From the NCBI GenBank assembly GCA_041494805.1, contig JBGQBN010000019.1, positions 1-63,610 on the forward strand: DNA of 63,610 nt, given 5' to 3'. The notes under the pieces were generated by a model that saw nothing but the letters and a program-made list of their open reading frames with translations, made no database searches and was not told the DNA's origin. This DNA is from JBGQBN01 sp041494805 (lineage in GTDB: Bacteria; Acidobacteriota; Terriglobia; Terriglobales; Acidobacteriaceae). The first letter of the stretch is position 1, and each line of letters starts with the position of its first letter. Of this stretch, positions 1-7,840 are shown one piece after another. Made by a program: the position numbers and the translations under genes.

Positions 1-95
<95 letters not shown>

Positions 96-101
96 AAATC
101 A

Positions 102-138
102 AAGGCCACGTTCAGAAATGAGCGTGGCCTTTTCCGTT
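102..138 (+). terminator. rRNA operon terminator, copy A of a 37-nt direct repeat
   Basis: Stem GGCCACGTTC (104-113) pairs with GAGCGTGGCC (120-129) through one G-T wobble, with loop AGAAAT, followed by TTTTCCG. Placed directly after 5S it is a Rho-independent terminator. Positions 102-138 recur without a mismatch at 6031-6067. Confidence 0.88.
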
Positions 139-159
139 TGGGGTTCTTGAGGCACTACG

Positions 160-3006
160 CTACTGGTCGTTGTCGTTGTCCTCGCCATTTTCACTCGGCG
201 TGGCGTCTATTTCGGGAAGCTCCTCGGTTCCTCTTCCGTCAATTACGGCACTAAAATCGAGCAGTTCTTGTGACAGTCTCTCAGCGCTCAGTCGCTGGTC
301 TTGTCTTGCTACAAGTATGTTGGCGATTAGTCGGCGTTGCTCATTGACGTCCTCAGGGAATGCGATCTCAAGCACCTCAAAATCATTGCCCTGCGTTCGC
401 CGTCGATTACTGTGCCCGGTTGTGATTGCCCGAAACGCACGCTGATAGTACCTGCTTCGTAAAAGGCACTGCAGGAAATCTACGTCTAGTCGTCGATCCG
501 TTATCTCATAAATCGGGAATTCTTTGGTCACCAGGCCACTGTCAAAACTGTCGGGGACTACTGCAATACAGCCCTTCCAGAGATCTATAGACGAGTAAAC
601 GACGTCACCTGCTCTTGCTGCATACCAGTCGGCTGGCATGTCCTCGAAATATGAGCCTAACCATTCAGGTGGGTTATTCCCCTTTCCAGCCTCCCGCAAG
701 CGAATCTCTCCAGTCTGCGAGATCGTCATCACCTTGAACATCTGATCGGGTTGGTCTTCTGGCGCTGCAAGTTCTGTACGGCGGCGCATCACCGTGGAGA
801 TAGGTACGCGCACCCACCCCTGCGGCACGCCCCGAGCTGCTTCTCGCTTAAAGAGATAGTACTTGGGATCCAGACGATTGCTATCATGCGCAGACCATAG
901 TTCCTCGAATGTGAGAGAGGTGCAATCCGGCCGAGTTCGACCTTGATAGGTATTCGGGCTTGTAAGAAAGATCCGCCATTCGCCAAGGATGGTTCCGCCT
1001 TGGTCTTCTGATAGCCCATCATCTGGACTGGGTGTATACAGCTCATTATTTTGCGATGGCGCCCCTGTCGGCGAATACCCGACCCAGTTCGCCTCGGCGA
1101 GGAAGATACGGTAATTTAGACCGGCCTGGGAAACAGCGATTCGGATTGAGTTGCTCTCACTCTCACCCGCTTCCTGTGCAACTTGGTATTCATGCTCGAA
1201 GTTGCGCTTCTCAAGTCGCGTGAACTTCTTGAAGAAAAGTATGGATGTCTTGTTCTGAGCCCCCGACTTCCGGAAGGCATAGTCAGGTAGTGAGACGATG
1301 GCCTCAATCCGACCGCTGCTGGCGACCAGGCGCCGAGTTCGGGGGCAGTTGGATTGCTCGCCTTGATTGTTAAGTAGACCATCGGGAACAACAAGCCCAA
1401 GCCTTCCGCCCGGCTCCAAGAAATCAATGGAGCGCTCCAAAATCACCTGTTCCGAATCGACTTTCTTTCGGCCGGAGGCGACACGGAAGTTTTCAAGGTG
1501 ATTTGCGCCCAACTTGTCCTCGTCGCCTTCCTCGACATCATCCCCAAAGGGTGGGTTTCCAACCACAACGGTAAAACGCTCCCGCGGAGGGCTAAGTCTA
1601 GGGTTTACAAAAACAGAATCGAGGCATGATCGATTCCCTTCGATGTTGGTGTGCCCGTCGTGGTGCAGCATGAGGTTGATCTTGCAGATGCGAGCCAGAA
1701 TCTCGTGCACCTCAATACCGAAGACGTTTTGCAACGCGAAGTCAATCTTTCGGCGCTGGATATTATCCGCAGGTTGTCCTGCAAATTCGCGATCAATTCT
1801 GTGCCAGGTTTGAAGAAGCGCTTCGAGCAAGAAACCGCCGCTCCCCGCTGTGGGATCAAGCACGTAGTCGTTCTGGGCAACATCGAGAATGCCGACAGTA
1901 AATCTTGCCAACTGTCGCATCGTGAAATACTGCCCAAGTCCTCCACGAAACACCGCACCAAAGAATTGCTCGAATGCTCGCCCGATCGAGTCGATGTCAG
2001 TGCGGGTGAAGCTTGCGTCTTGTAGGGTTCGAACGACCTCCGCAATCTTCGTGTCGGGTAAGTTAATTCGCACACCATTCGAGAATATGGTTGGATCTTC
2101 CCGACACGCCTGACTGAATAACACGTGAATACGATTTGCTATAGCCGCGATTGTTTCATTCGTCCCCACTTGAAAGCGCCTAGGTTGCCCCGTCGGCGTA
2201 GTACGTTCATCGATGACCTTGGCGAATAGCAGCTTGCTCCACTCGTCAAATGCAGTGAGAGGGTCCCTTCTTCCGCCAGCCCAAATGATCGAATGTGCCC
2301 TTCGAATCTTTGTTTCAAGCGTGGCAGACCGCACAGCCGCGATGTCGTTTTGCTCCCCTGCGATATGAGCGTAAACAGGAACGTGTCCATATTGGCGAGG
2401 CAGTGCGCCTCGTTCTCCCAATCGGTTCGCTTCGCGCTCAGTTGCCGGATGGTTGGCCACATCATAGAGACAAGAGAATCCGTATTCGTCGTAGAGTCCT
2501 AAAGGGGAGCGAAGAGAATTGCAATTTCCAAAGAGTTGCTCAATCGCCTGTGTACGAGCTTGCCTGCGCTGTGCGTCTGCCTTGTTTTCAACAATCAAGT
2601 ATGGCTGCCGACATCCATCGTCGGAATAGACCACGATGTCAGCGTAGTCTGATGGCGTTCGCCGCGGGACGGTCACTTCCGTGCGCATTCGATTTGCCGG
2701 ATAGTCGCGTTCGATAATCAACCACGCGAGAGCGTGACAGCGAACCCACTCTTCGGGATCTGTCCAGTCGTAAGAGCGTTCCTGATTCAGAAAGTAGGTG
2801 ACGCGATTATCAGAAACCCGCACGATTCCCCGGCTCGCCGCTTCTGCGACGCAGGGAATAGCGAGAACATCCTCGGCTGTTCTGATTGGCATGAGTGAAT
2901 AGCATTCTACTGCTTCGTCATCGGTGACGTAAGTCTGTTCCGCTGTACTGGAAGGTGTCAACGCGAAGTCCGGAAATACGAGCTGTGGATAAAAGGTGGA
3001 CGACAT
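160..3006 (-). CDS. Single-chain restriction-modification protein: N-terminal nuclease-like domain, N6-adenine methyltransferase, C-terminal specificity-like region
   Basis: This 948-aa protein appears to restrict and methylate DNA from one chain. Residues about 85-145 carry a HsdR-N-like PD-(D/E)XK signature (D123, then E140-N-K142). Residues about 350-560 form the N6-adenine methyltransferase: GQYFTMRQLARF, S-adenosylmethionine motif DPTAGSGGFL (384-393) and catalytic NPPF (484-487). From about residue 690 the chain resembles an HsdS/type IIG target-recognition region. No separate hsdR, hsdM or hsdS lies nearby. Base composition is lower in G+C than the neighbours (28/60 in line 541-600 against 40/60 in line 10141-10200), which suggests horizontal acquisition. 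It runs towards the 5S gene and ends just inside terminator copy A. Type IIG-like is my preferred class; a type I-derived fusion is the alternative. Confidence 0.85.
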   Translation of the reverse strand: MSSTFYPQLVFPDFALTPSSTAEQTYVTDDEAVECYSLMPIRTAEDVLAIPCVAEAASRGIVRVSDNRVTYFLNQERSYDWTDPEEWVRCHALAWLIIERDYPANRMRTEVTVPRRTPSDYADIVVYSDDGCRQPYLIVENKADAQRRQARTQAIEQLFGNCNSLRSPLGLYDEYGFSCLYDVANHPATEREANRLGERGALPRQYGHVPVYAHIAGEQNDIAAVRSATLETKIRRAHSIIWAGGRRDPLTAFDEWSKLLFAKVIDERTTPTGQPRRFQVGTNETIAAIANRIHVLFSQACREDPTIFSNGVRINLPDTKIAEVVRTLQDASFTRTDIDSIGRAFEQFFGAVFRGGLGQYFTMRQLARFTVGILDVAQNDYVLDPTAGSGGFLLEALLQTWHRIDREFAGQPADNIQRRKIDFALQNVFGIEVHEILARICKINLMLHHDGHTNIEGNRSCLDSVFVNPRLSPPRERFTVVVGNPPFGDDVEEGDEDKLGANHLENFRVASGRKKVDSEQVILERSIDFLEPGGRLGLVVPDGLLNNQGEQSNCPRTRRLVASSGRIEAIVSLPDYAFRKSGAQNKTSILFFKKFTRLEKRNFEHEYQVAQEAGESESNSIRIAVSQAGLNYRIFLAEANWVGYSPTGAPSQNNELYTPSPDDGLSEDQGGTILGEWRIFLTSPNTYQGRTRPDCTSLTFEELWSAHDSNRLDPKYYLFKREAARGVPQGWVRVPISTVMRRRTELAAPEDQPDQMFKVMTISQTGEIRLREAGKGNNPPEWLGSYFEDMPADWYAARAGDVVYSSIDLWKGCIAVVPDSFDSGLVTKEFPIYEITDRRLDVDFLQCLLRSRYYQRAFRAITTGHSNRRRTQGNDFEVLEIAFPEDVNEQRRLIANILVARQDQRLSAERLSQELLDFSAVIDGRGTEELPEIDATPSENGEDNDNDQ

Positions 3007-3239
3007 TTGCGGTAGGTGCTGTTCCGAAACCTGTACAGCAGACTACCGCCCAAGGGAGGTTTTGTGTTCTCTGCACCCCTCGCACTTTGGTCTCGGGTAG
3101 TCCACTATCGGGAAGGCTGTTTGGAGCAGCAGACGAGTGGGTATCATATTGAAGCTCCGGTTTGGCACCTCAATGTCGGCTCATCGCATCCTGGAACTGT
3201 TGAGGGTTCCAAGGGTTAGGCTTCTTCGCGCACATTTTT

Positions 3240-3578
3240 GTGCCTCTGATCGCGCTGGTTGCGGTGGCGGTCATCCAGTTTGACAAGAACACTCCCATCC
3301 CAGCGCAGGTGGCGGAGGGCGGCACTGACTTGTGCATCTTGGCCATCGGCGCCACGGGCAGCATGTTCATCAATCCCAAGCTGCACGAGAAATTCGGACC
3401 CGAGTGGATGGTGTTGATCTGCATCATCATTGTCCTCGCGACCGTGACCCTGGCGGGCGCGTCCATTCACGTGAATCGCTCGCAGATGGGCCAGCGGGAA
3501 CGCGCAAAGACGAATTGCTTTCTCGGCATCTTTGCGATAAGTTTGATCTGTGGGATCGTGATTTGGGGAGCAAGTTAA
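3240..3578 (+). CDS. Small multi-spanning membrane protein, unknown function
   Basis: The 112-aa product is mostly hydrophobic, with four likely membrane segments: about residues 1-13, 30-44, 54-78 and 92-110. I do not recognise the family. The start used is GTG at 3240. No Shine-Dalgarno sequence is visible, and the frame is open upstream only to a stop at 3201, so the N-terminus may be truncated or the start different. The stop codon abuts the ATG of the next small membrane protein (TAAATG), which suggests translational coupling. Both lie inside the accessory island. Confidence 0.5.
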   Translation: MPLIALVAVAVIQFDKNTPIPAQVAEGGTDLCILAIGATGSMFINPKLHEKFGPEWMVLICIIIVLATVTLAGASIHVNRSQMGQRERAKTNCFLGIFAISLICGIVIWGAS

Positions 3579-3737
3579 ATGGAAGTGCTTAAGATAGTGT
3601 CGCTTACGTTAGCCATTAGCCTGGGGATTGCGGCTGTGGGGACGCTGGTGGTCAGTTTAGGCATGGATCCGCTGGAGCGCCTGCGCCAGCGGTGGGTTGC
3701 GCGCGCGAGCGAAGCCGTCAAGATCGTACACGCCTGA
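3579..3737 (+). CDS. Small single-pass membrane protein (52 aa), coupled to the preceding gene
   Basis: The ATG follows the upstream TAA with no spacer. The product has one hydrophobic segment (residues about 5-28, rich in Leu, Ala and Val) and a basic C-terminal tail (ERLRQRWVARASEAVKIVHA). I cannot assign a function. The direct TAA-ATG junction and the shared membrane character suggest it works with the upstream gene, but it is a short frame and may not be expressed. Confidence 0.4.
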   Translation: MEVLKIVSLTLAISLGIAAVGTLVVSLGMDPLERLRQRWVARASEAVKIVHA

Positions 3738-3840
3738 GACGAGGACATTCCCGCAGGGCCGTTTCCTTTTTCTGCGACCATTTTAGAAGATCGACAGCAA
3801 CACCTAAACCAGGATCAACCTCAAAACTAAGATCAAAGGC

Positions 3841-3860
3841 AGCGGACAGGGGTGTCCGCT
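3841..3860. repeat. Intergenic palindrome with GGGG loop
   Basis: AGCGGACA (3841-3848), GGGG, TGTCCGCT (3853-3860): a perfect 8-bp inverted repeat in the gap 3738-3898 downstream of the small membrane genes. It shares the pattern of a long arm, a GGG-type loop and a complementary arm with 11397-11418. It has no T-run, so it looks more like a dispersed palindrome than a terminator. Confidence 0.6.
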
Positions 3861-3898
3861 CTACACGGGTGATCGTTGCTGTTTTGCAGAGGAGTTGA

Positions 3899-4381
3899 TC
3901 AGGCCTCTTTCTTGACTTCGTGGATCTTGGTCGCGGGTTGGTAGATTCCCGGAACTGAGCGGGATGCAATCGCCAGACGGTTCCAGGCATTGATGACGGC
4001 GACGGCGAGAGTCAGATCGGCCAATTCCTTTTCGCTGAAGTGCTGGCGAACTTCCTCGTACACCTGGTCGGGCGCGTGGCCGTCGGTGATACGAGTGACT
4101 GCCTCCGTCCAGGCCAAAGCGGCACGTTCGCGGTCGGTATAAAACGGGCCCTCGCGCCAGGCATCGAGCGAGTACAGACGTTGCTCGGTTTCTCCGATGG
4201 CGCGCAGATCTTTCCAGTGCATGTCGATGCAATACGCGCAGCCGTTGATTTGCGAAGCGCGCAATTTTATTAAGTGAAGGAGAGGAAGTTCGAGGCCGGA
4301 TTGATGAAGGTACGCTTCCAGGCCAAGCATGGCTTTGTAGCCGTCTGGAGCAACTTTTGCGCCATCGATTCGGGGTTGCAT
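3899..4381 (-). CDS. Carboxymuconolactone decarboxylase/AhpD-family alkylhydroperoxidase-like protein
   Basis: The 160-aa protein has the AhpD-type redox motif C48-A-Y-C51 followed by H55 (GCAYCIDMH), the helical context LIKLRASQ before it, and RERAALAWTEAVTRI after it, as in the CMD/AhpD family. Such proteins are small all-helical thiol peroxidases or related antioxidant enzymes; the exact substrate cannot be told from sequence. GGAGG lies a few bases upstream of the ATG (complement of CCTCC at 4386-4390). It sits on the accessory island upstream of a toxin-antitoxin pair. Compare 18713-19279, where the second Cys of the same motif is encoded by TGA. Confidence 0.85.
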   Translation of the reverse strand: MQPRIDGAKVAPDGYKAMLGLEAYLHQSGLELPLLHLIKLRASQINGCAYCIDMHWKDLRAIGETEQRLYSLDAWREGPFYTDRERAALAWTEAVTRITDGHAPDQVYEEVRQHFSEKELADLTLAVAVINAWNRLAIASRSVPGIYQPATKIHEVKKEA

Positions 4382-4501
4382 AGAGCCTCCATTCTTGGGG
4401 TCTACCTGTTTCGATTACGGTGGGTGGCGATCGATCCAGGTTTTGTGTTGAGGCTCACGCGATGCTTTCCGTTTTCATTCACTCCTTTTGGGTGCAGAGG
4501 C

Positions 4502-4813
4502 TCAATCTCTCTCACGGAGTATCGCTGCGATCACGCGAGGACTGCGGCGGCCGTGCAGCACGGCGATCACGATGAGTGGCTTCTCGTCCGGGGCGTAGGC
4601 GATCACGTAGTCTCGCACTGATTGAAACCGCAGTGGCCGCGAGGTTAGGTCGGGACGGCTGTGGCCCTGGTGAGGAAAGGCCACGAGCGAGCGGATCGAT
4701 TGGAAGACTTCTTCGCGCACACGGTCGGCGGCGTCGAGGTTATCAGCAGCGATGTACTCCCAGATTTCGTCGAGGTCTGCGTAGGCCTCCGGGTGGAGGA
4801 CAAATGCGCTCAT
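4502..4813 (-). CDS. RelE/ParE-superfamily toxin
   Basis: The 103-aa protein has the ParE/RelE pattern: N-terminal helix hairpin (HPEAYADLDEIWEYI), the stretch RSLVAFPHQGHSRPDL typical of ParE, then VRDYVIAYAPDE and IVIAVLHGRR beta strands with a basic C-terminus. Members poison either DNA gyrase or ribosome-bound mRNA, and sequence alone does not decide which. Its ATG overlaps the stop of the antitoxin gene by 4 nt (ATGA at 4810-4813), the usual arrangement with the antitoxin first. Confidence 0.85.
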   Translation of the reverse strand: MSAFVLHPEAYADLDEIWEYIAADNLDAADRVREEVFQSIRSLVAFPHQGHSRPDLTSRPLRFQSVRDYVIAYAPDEKPLIVIAVLHGRRSPRVIAAILRERD

Positions 4814-5064
4814 GAACGAGGGGCGCGACGGGCATCATTCTTGCTTTTGCGGCGGAGGCGGGCAAAGGCTTCTTCACCATCAACGGGCTTCACGCGGCCG
4901 CTCTTGAGGTCATCGTAGCGGCGATCAAGCATTTCGCGCGCCTGGGCCAGTTCTTGTAGATATCCGGCCATCGCGTCCTCGACGAGGTCGTCGGGGGCGC
5001 GCCCGGTTTTGGCGGCGAGTTCTTGAAGGCGGGACTCGGTTTCCGGCCGAAAATTTACTTTCAC
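4810..5064 (-). CDS. ParD/CopG-like antitoxin, GTG start
   Basis: The 84-aa product begins VKVNFRPETESRLQELA, a beta strand followed by two helices as expected for a ribbon-helix-helix DNA-binding domain. The C-terminal half (residues about 40-84, acidic then basic) would bind the toxin. I choose GTG at 5062-5064 because a near-consensus promoter (5072-5100) ends 7 nt upstream. The upstream in-frame ATG at 5106 would lie upstream of the -35 element. This implies a leaderless mRNA. The downstream toxin overlaps by 4 nt. Antitoxins of this type normally repress their own promoter. Confidence 0.82.
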   Translation of the reverse strand: MKVNFRPETESRLQELAAKTGRAPDDLVEDAMAGYLQELAQAREMLDRRYDDLKSGRVKPVDGEEAFARLRRKSKNDARRAPRS

Positions 5065-5071
5065 AACTGTT

Positions 5072-5100
5072 AGTGTAGATAGGCGTACTGGCCGTGTCAA
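5072..5100 (-). promoter_or_regulatory. Promoter of the toxin-antitoxin operon (leaderless)
   Basis: Read on the minus strand: -35 TTGACA (5095-5100), 17-nt spacer, -10 TACACT (5072-5077), then 7 nt (5065-5071) before the GTG start. Transcription would begin at or within a base or two of the start codon. Confidence 0.75.
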
Positions 5101-5304
5101 AGACATTGCCGGGGCGGTGTGCTCCAACCGTTCAGTCGATTTCTGACAGGTCTTGAGAAAGAGTGGGCCATCGCCGGTGATAAGTATCTGCCCCACAGCA
5201 AAGTTTCCCGTTTTGGGAAAGATTCCGTGATTGGGCGCGATTTGGCTTGACGTGGAATTGCGAGATTGGGGATCATTTTCATATAGCTGGGTTGGCTGAA
5301 GAAG

Positions 5305-5337
5305 CCCCTTCGGACGGGATCGTCCGAAGGGGTTTTT
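5305..5337 (+). terminator. Strong Rho-independent terminator with no obvious upstream gene
   Basis: CCCCTTCGGAC (5305-5315), loop GGGATC, GTCCGAAGGGG (5322-5332), then TTTTT: an 11-bp perfect stem with a T-run on the + strand. No plus-strand gene lies between 3737 and here, so it may end a small RNA transcribed within 5107-5304, or stop antisense transcription into the toxin-antitoxin region. Confidence 0.8.
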
Positions 5338-5354
5338 GCGTCTGGGGTGGATAG

Positions 5355-5474
5355 GGATGCGAGCCAAAATGGATGCGAGCCAAACGCGCGAGTATTGCCT
5401 CGCAAAGTACGCGAGGCATCGCGCGGCTCGCTCAGGTCCTTCGGCGACGAAACAGCCGTCGCCTCAGGATGACA
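5355..5474. repeat. Cluster of dispersed-type repeats between the toxin-antitoxin promoter and the nuclease gene
   Basis: This gap (5107-5475) holds a 14-nt tandem copy, GGATGCGAGCCAAA at 5355-5368 and 5371-5384. It also holds a hairpin GCCTCGC/GCGAGGC (5397-5417) and a hairpin GGCGACG/CGTCGCC (5443-5463) followed by CTCAGGATGACA. The last has the look of intergenic repeats that are abundant in acidobacterial genomes (recalled, not searched). The open frame running through it on the minus strand is low complexity and not a gene. Confidence 0.55.
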
Positions 5475-5475
5475 A

Positions 5476-6012
5476 TTGAACGGGGTCTGGAAAGGGAGTG
5501 AATGGGTAATGGGCGTGAATGTGGTGGTTGGGGATTTGATGGCGATGGCGGAGGTTGGGTGGTTGTGGGCCGAGGCTGGGGGCAGACAGAAGAAGGCAGC
5601 GACGGCGGAGCGGACGGGAAAGCGGCTTGGGGAGATGGCGGAGGCGGCGTTTTTGGCGAAGGCGTCATGCTTGGGATTCGGTGTGGCCAAGACGTGGGGC
5701 GACAGCGACCGGTATGACTTTATCGTGGACACGGCCGGGAAGAGGTGGAGGGTACAGGTGAAGTCGGCGCATCGGGCAGGCCAAGACGGCGGATACAGCT
5801 TCCACGCGCACGGCCACTCGCTAAAGGCGTACGAGGAGGAAGAGATTGACGCGCTAGTGGCTTACGTTGTGCCGGAGAATGCCTGGTATGTGTTTCCGGT
5901 GAAAGTGTTCCGGCGGCTGCGGTCGATGAAGCTGTTTCCCGGAAGCCAGAGGAAGAGGTCGAAGTTTGAGAAGTACCGCGAGGCCTGGTGGATCCTGCAG
6001 GGAGGAAAATAG
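5476..6012 (+). CDS. PD-(D/E)XK nuclease of the group-I-intron-associated endonuclease type
   Basis: The core of this 178-aa protein starts near residue 45: RTGKRLGEMAEAAFLAKA (E56), GDSDRYDFIVD (D81) and RWRVQVKSA (Q94, K96). This is the E...D...QxK arrangement of the small PD-(D/E)XK family first noted with group I introns. The C-terminal part (ALVAYVVPENAWYVFP) is also typical. The first 40 residues look unlike a folded domain, so an internal start such as the ATG at 5539 is possible. No intron is evident around it. It ends directly before terminator copy B and marks the right end of the island. Confidence 0.75.
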   Translation: MNGVWKGSEWVMGVNVVVGDLMAMAEVGWLWAEAGGRQKKAATAERTGKRLGEMAEAAFLAKASCLGFGVAKTWGDSDRYDFIVDTAGKRWRVQVKSAHRAGQDGGYSFHAHGHSLKAYEEEEIDALVAYVVPENAWYVFPVKVFRRLRSMKLFPGSQRKRSKFEKYREAWWILQGGK

Positions 6013-6030
6013 ATGTTCCTGGCATTCATT

Positions 6031-6067
6031 AAGGCCACGTTCAGAAATGAGCGTGGCCTTTTCCGTT
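6031..6067. terminator. Bidirectional terminator, copy B of the 37-nt repeat
   Basis: Identical over 37 nt to 102-138. It separates the plus-strand nuclease gene from the minus-strand lipoprotein gene and can serve both. The bases just before it (GGCATT at 6021-6026) also match the bases before copy A (GGCATT at 90-95, the 5S end), with a short gap that differs slightly. Confidence 0.8.
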
Positions 6068-6088
6068 GTTACCCGTGCTCATCCAGGG

Positions 6089-6616
6089 TTAGCGGCTGGG
6101 CAGGGGGGCGCGCATCAGGTGCACGTCATCAACCCAGACTCGTCCCTTTCCCTGCACCACGAGGTTGAGCCGAATCAGGTCCGGCTTTTGTTCTGCCTGC
6201 AGGAAGAAAGGAGTGGCGACCGTCATCCAGCTCATGGTGCCGGTGATGGGACGATCCAGGCCGCGAGAGAAAAACTCTCCCTTGCCAGGAACGCGGACCC
6301 ACATTTCCAGGTAGGCCTTTCCGTCGAGGTTCTGCGATTGCAGACTAGCCTGGTAAATTAACGTCGCGTTCTCGACGCTGATGTCGGTGACCTCAAATAG
6401 CGGCACCGTCAGCGGCTGGTTGGTGTCCACTCGCAAAGAACCCTTGCTGTCAGCTGATGTCTGCGGGTCGAAGCTGACCCCCGTGGTGGCGCGGACGCCC
6501 TCGAGGCTGTCCAGAGCAAAGTGCTTCAACTCGACCGGCGGCGCGGGCGATTGCTGCGAGCTGGTGCAGGCAGTCATTGCCAGCACAATGACCAAGGCTA
6601 GGAATCGGTGCTTCAT
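6089..6616 (-). CDS. Lipoprotein with a jelly-roll/carbohydrate-binding-like fold
   Basis: The 175-aa product has a lipoprotein signal with lipobox LAMTAC (Cys17). The mature part is beta-rich (SLRVDTNQPLTVPLFEV, YLEMWVRVPGKGEFFSRGL, LNLVVQGKGRVWVDDVHL), a pattern seen in galactose-binding-like jelly-roll domains; the ligand is unknown. AAGGAG lies upstream of the ATG (complement near 6621-6627). It is probably a single-gene unit ending at terminator copy B. Confidence 0.7.
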   Translation of the reverse strand: MKHRFLALVIVLAMTACTSSQQSPAPPVELKHFALDSLEGVRATTGVSFDPQTSADSKGSLRVDTNQPLTVPLFEVTDISVENATLIYQASLQSQNLDGKAYLEMWVRVPGKGEFFSRGLDRPITGTMSWMTVATPFFLQAEQKPDLIRLNLVVQGKGRVWVDDVHLMRAPLPSR

Positions 6617-6821
6617 GGTTACTCCTTCCGGATTCGTCAGTTGGCGCGGCAGGGGAGACGCCGCTAGCTGATGGAATCACGGTTTCTTGAGCGATTCCAG
6701 TTACGAAAGAGTTTCTATGACGGCGGCATTGGAACCTGATTAAGAAGGATTGTAGGAAGCCCCATCTTTCCCGACATCTGGGTCTTCCCCTCGGCTGGAC
6801 CTGAGAGCTGTGTGCAGTAGA

Positions 6822-6853
6822 GAGGCCACGCTCAGAAACGAGCGTGGCCTTTG
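6822..6853 (-). terminator. Terminator, diverged copy C of the same hairpin
   Basis: GGCCACGCTC (6824-6833), loop AGAAAC, GAGCGTGGCC (6840-6849). Compared with copies A and B the wobble pair is replaced by a Watson-Crick pair and the loop differs at its last base. It lies 15 nt beyond the stop of the minus-strand gene 6869-7840. Confidence 0.75.
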
Positions 6854-6868
6854 TCGCAGCGCTGCAAC

Positions 6869-7840
6869 CTACTGGTTGTTCTCATCGGCGGGAGCAGTTG
6901 GTGCCTGGGCAGCTACTTCGGGAACGGTCTTTTCTGGAACCGCGACGGACTTGATCTTCACCGTGGAAAGGATCCAGTTCAGCTTGCGGAATACCTGGTC
7001 GCGATCTACCGGTTTGGTTCCGTCCACTTTAGCTCCGTCCACCGCGCCATCTCCGATAGTTTCCAGTCCCAGGGCGAATTCGTAGCACATTCCATTCTGG
7101 AAGACGTGATAGTACTTGGCATCGGCTTGGTTGGTCGCGTCTCCGGTAGTGCCTTCGATGGTATTGAACTCAGTCGCGCCGAGTTTCGCCTTCGAGGTTA
7201 GGTCGGGTGATGCGGTGGTTGGTTCATCCTCTGGATTGCCGGCTTCGGGGAAGGCGAATTGTTCGCATTGTTCGGAGGTCAGCTTCGGGTTCACGCTTAC
7301 ATTGAAAAATGCGGAGCTGAAGTCTGTGCCTGGGTACAAACGGCGGGGCAGCTCGACCGCGGTGAGCGTGGTTCCGCCGGGTTGAACGAAATTCATTTCA
7401 ACCGGTCCCAAGCCGGGCCACTCCAGGTTTGCCTTCTCGCCTTCCTTCAGGCTGTAATGCTTGGGGTAGCGGAAGGAGATTCCATATTCAGGATTGGTGT
7501 AGGCAGATACCTTTCGTTGCCTGGAGCTTTTCGTCCGCGGCTTGGCTGCCGGAGCCGGAGTGGATGGTGCGGTGGGAGGGGTCGAGACGAGCGGAGCCGG
7601 CTGAGGGGAGGGGGTCTGATTTGACGTGGTGACACTTCCGGACGAGCCGGTCCCTTTCGAGCAGCTACTGGTTTGTAACAAGAAAACTGCCAGCAGCGAG
7701 GTCGCGATCAACGAGCCCACGAAGGCTGCGTTTTTCTGCTGGCTACTGAACTTCTGTGCGCTAGAGCGAGGGCGCTGGTCTGCCCCTGAGATGTTTCCTG
7801 CTGATTTTCCCTGCAAATTGAGTTGTGTTAGCTGAGCCAT
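6869..7840 (-). CDS. Membrane-anchored protein with Pro-rich linker and PsbP-like domain
   Basis: The 323-aa product has a cytoplasmic N-terminus of about 38 residues, one membrane segment (about 39-58, FVGSLIATSLLAVFLL) and a Pro/Ser/Thr-rich linker (about 65-110). The exported domain begins AYTNPEYGISFRYPKHYSL, the usual opening of PsbP/Mog1-like folds found in many secreted bacterial proteins of unknown role. AGGAG lies close upstream of the ATG (complement near 7848-7852). It ends at terminator copy C. Function unknown. Confidence 0.72.
   Translation of the reverse strand: MAQLTQLNLQGKSAGNISGADQRPRSSAQKFSSQQKNAAFVGSLIATSLLAVFLLQTSSCSKGTGSSGSVTTSNQTPSPQPAPLVSTPPTAPSTPAPAAKPRTKSSRQRKVSAYTNPEYGISFRYPKHYSLKEGEKANLEWPGLGPVEMNFVQPGGTTLTAVELPRRLYPGTDFSSAFFNVSVNPKLTSEQCEQFAFPEAGNPEDEPTTASPDLTSKAKLGATEFNTIEGTTGDATNQADAKYYHVFQNGMCYEFALGLETIGDGAVDGAKVDGTKPVDRDQVFRKLNWILSTVKIKSVAVPEKTVPEVAAQAPTAPADENNQ

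Noticed and set aside
5097..5732. Long open frame on the minus strand over the toxin-antitoxin upstream region (211 aa)
   Set aside because: Its translation is low-complexity Ser/Pro/His sequence produced by intergenic repeats and the antisense of the nuclease gene. The PD-(D/E)XK gene on the other strand has real motifs.
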